Positions 24,176 to 24,390 of a stretch of DNA of 24,390 nt are shown piece by piece. The notes beneath the pieces are model-generated. The model saw nothing but the letters and a program-made list of their open reading frames with translations, did not search any database and was not told the DNA's origin. A program made the translations under genes and the position numbers. Within the stretch, counting starts at the first letter, position 1. Each line of letters begins with the position of its first letter. The DNA is from Mageeibacillus sp. UBA5436 (GTDB taxonomy: Bacteria > Bacillota > Clostridia > Saccharofermentanales > DTU023), in contig DIRM01000047.1 of the NCBI GenBank assembly GCA_002427545.1, positions 14,127 to 38,516 of the forward strand. Direction: 5' to 3'.

Positions 24176-24390
24176 ATATATAAACGACTTTCTAAAAATG
24201 ATGATGAATTAACTTTAACAAATTTTAAAGAAGATACCTGTAACGTATGCAAAAAATACAATTAGAAATAATGACTTATCCTTAAAATCAATAAGCTGCA
24301 TGAGCTAGTTATTAGTACCAACTTTAATGAGGTTTTTGCATAAGTACGTATAACATTGTATTTGTTAATTTAAAAGTGGTCCACAGGGGG
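24176..24390. other. Right-end intergenic region
   Basis: No gene is supported. The stretch contains two pairs of inverted repeats (24243-24255 with 24333-24345, one mismatch; 24254-24262 with 24355-24363, perfect) in interleaved order, and ends in a sequence that may be an insertion sequence terminus. Confidence 0.4.
24364..24390 (+). mobile_element. Possible left end of an IS21-like element (cut by window edge)
   Basis: The last bases read TGTTAATTTAAAAGTGGTCC followed by ACAGGGGG if the left TG is taken at ~24363. IS21-family ends begin with TG and carry internal repeats of GTGGTCCAC type, and the shift to a G-rich tract contrasts with the AT-rich flank. With no transposase in view this is a weak call. 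Confidence 0.25.

Noticed and set aside
1..24390. CRISPR array, prophage or toxin-antitoxin module
   Set aside because: No regularly spaced repeats, phage structural genes or small paired toxin-antitoxin genes were seen; most of the window is housekeeping genes.

Overview
The window is low-GC (roughly 30%), uses standard stop codons and strong Shine-Dalgarno sites, and carries Gram-positive families (YtxG/YtxH-like proteins, YfhO, a LexA with a CGAAC-N4-GTTC operator, tRNA genes with encoded CCA). It most likely comes from a Bacillota chromosome, probably class Clostridia. The miaB-mutS-mutL-miaA-hfq gene order fits that class. I cannot name the genus from sequence alone.

Layout from left to right. 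(1) 1-292: RNase P RNA, cut off at its 5' side. (2) 490-1399: a YtxH-like and a DUF948/YtxG-like gene ending in a clear terminator. (3) 1556-4408: a large YfhO-family polytopic membrane protein. (4) 4405-4664: a consensus promoter, tRNA-Leu(CAA), tRNA-Trp(CCA) and a terminator. (5) 4815-10173: a membrane protein of unknown function followed by a tightly packed MoxR ATPase / DUF58 / transglutaminase set. (6) 10266-18108: a translation-fidelity and DNA-repair cluster of miaB, mutS, mutL, miaA and a divergent hfq. (7) 18070-18708: lexA on the minus strand, overlapping the 3' end of hfq and driven by a promoter with a LexA operator inside its spacer. (8) 19116-21308: a DUF4428 zinc-ribbon protein and a lipoprotein, both uncharacterised. 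(9) 21563-24175: an Asn-rich single-pass membrane protein, a diacylglycerol-kinase-like lipid kinase and, on the minus strand, a CoA-pyrophosphatase-like Nudix hydrolase. (10) The last ~30 bases may be the left edge of an IS21-like element.

How the genes work together. MiaA and MiaB act in sequence on A37 of tRNAs reading UNN codons; tRNA-Leu(CAA) and tRNA-Trp(CCA), both encoded here with A36-A37, are the type of substrate these enzymes modify. MutS and MutL form a methylation-independent mismatch repair pair, since MutL carries the metal-binding endonuclease motifs. LexA controls the SOS response next door. The MoxR/DUF58/transglutaminase set resembles envelope or chaperone systems whose substrates are largely unknown.

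The most interesting points are the Hfq homologue that keeps the QDxFLN motif but has lost the YKH motif, the 39-bp tail-to-tail overlap of hfq and lexA, the tandem 16-nt repeat upstream of hfq, and the two-box layout of the lexA control region. I found no CRISPR array, prophage or complete mobile element, and nothing that amounts to a clearly new multi-gene system.
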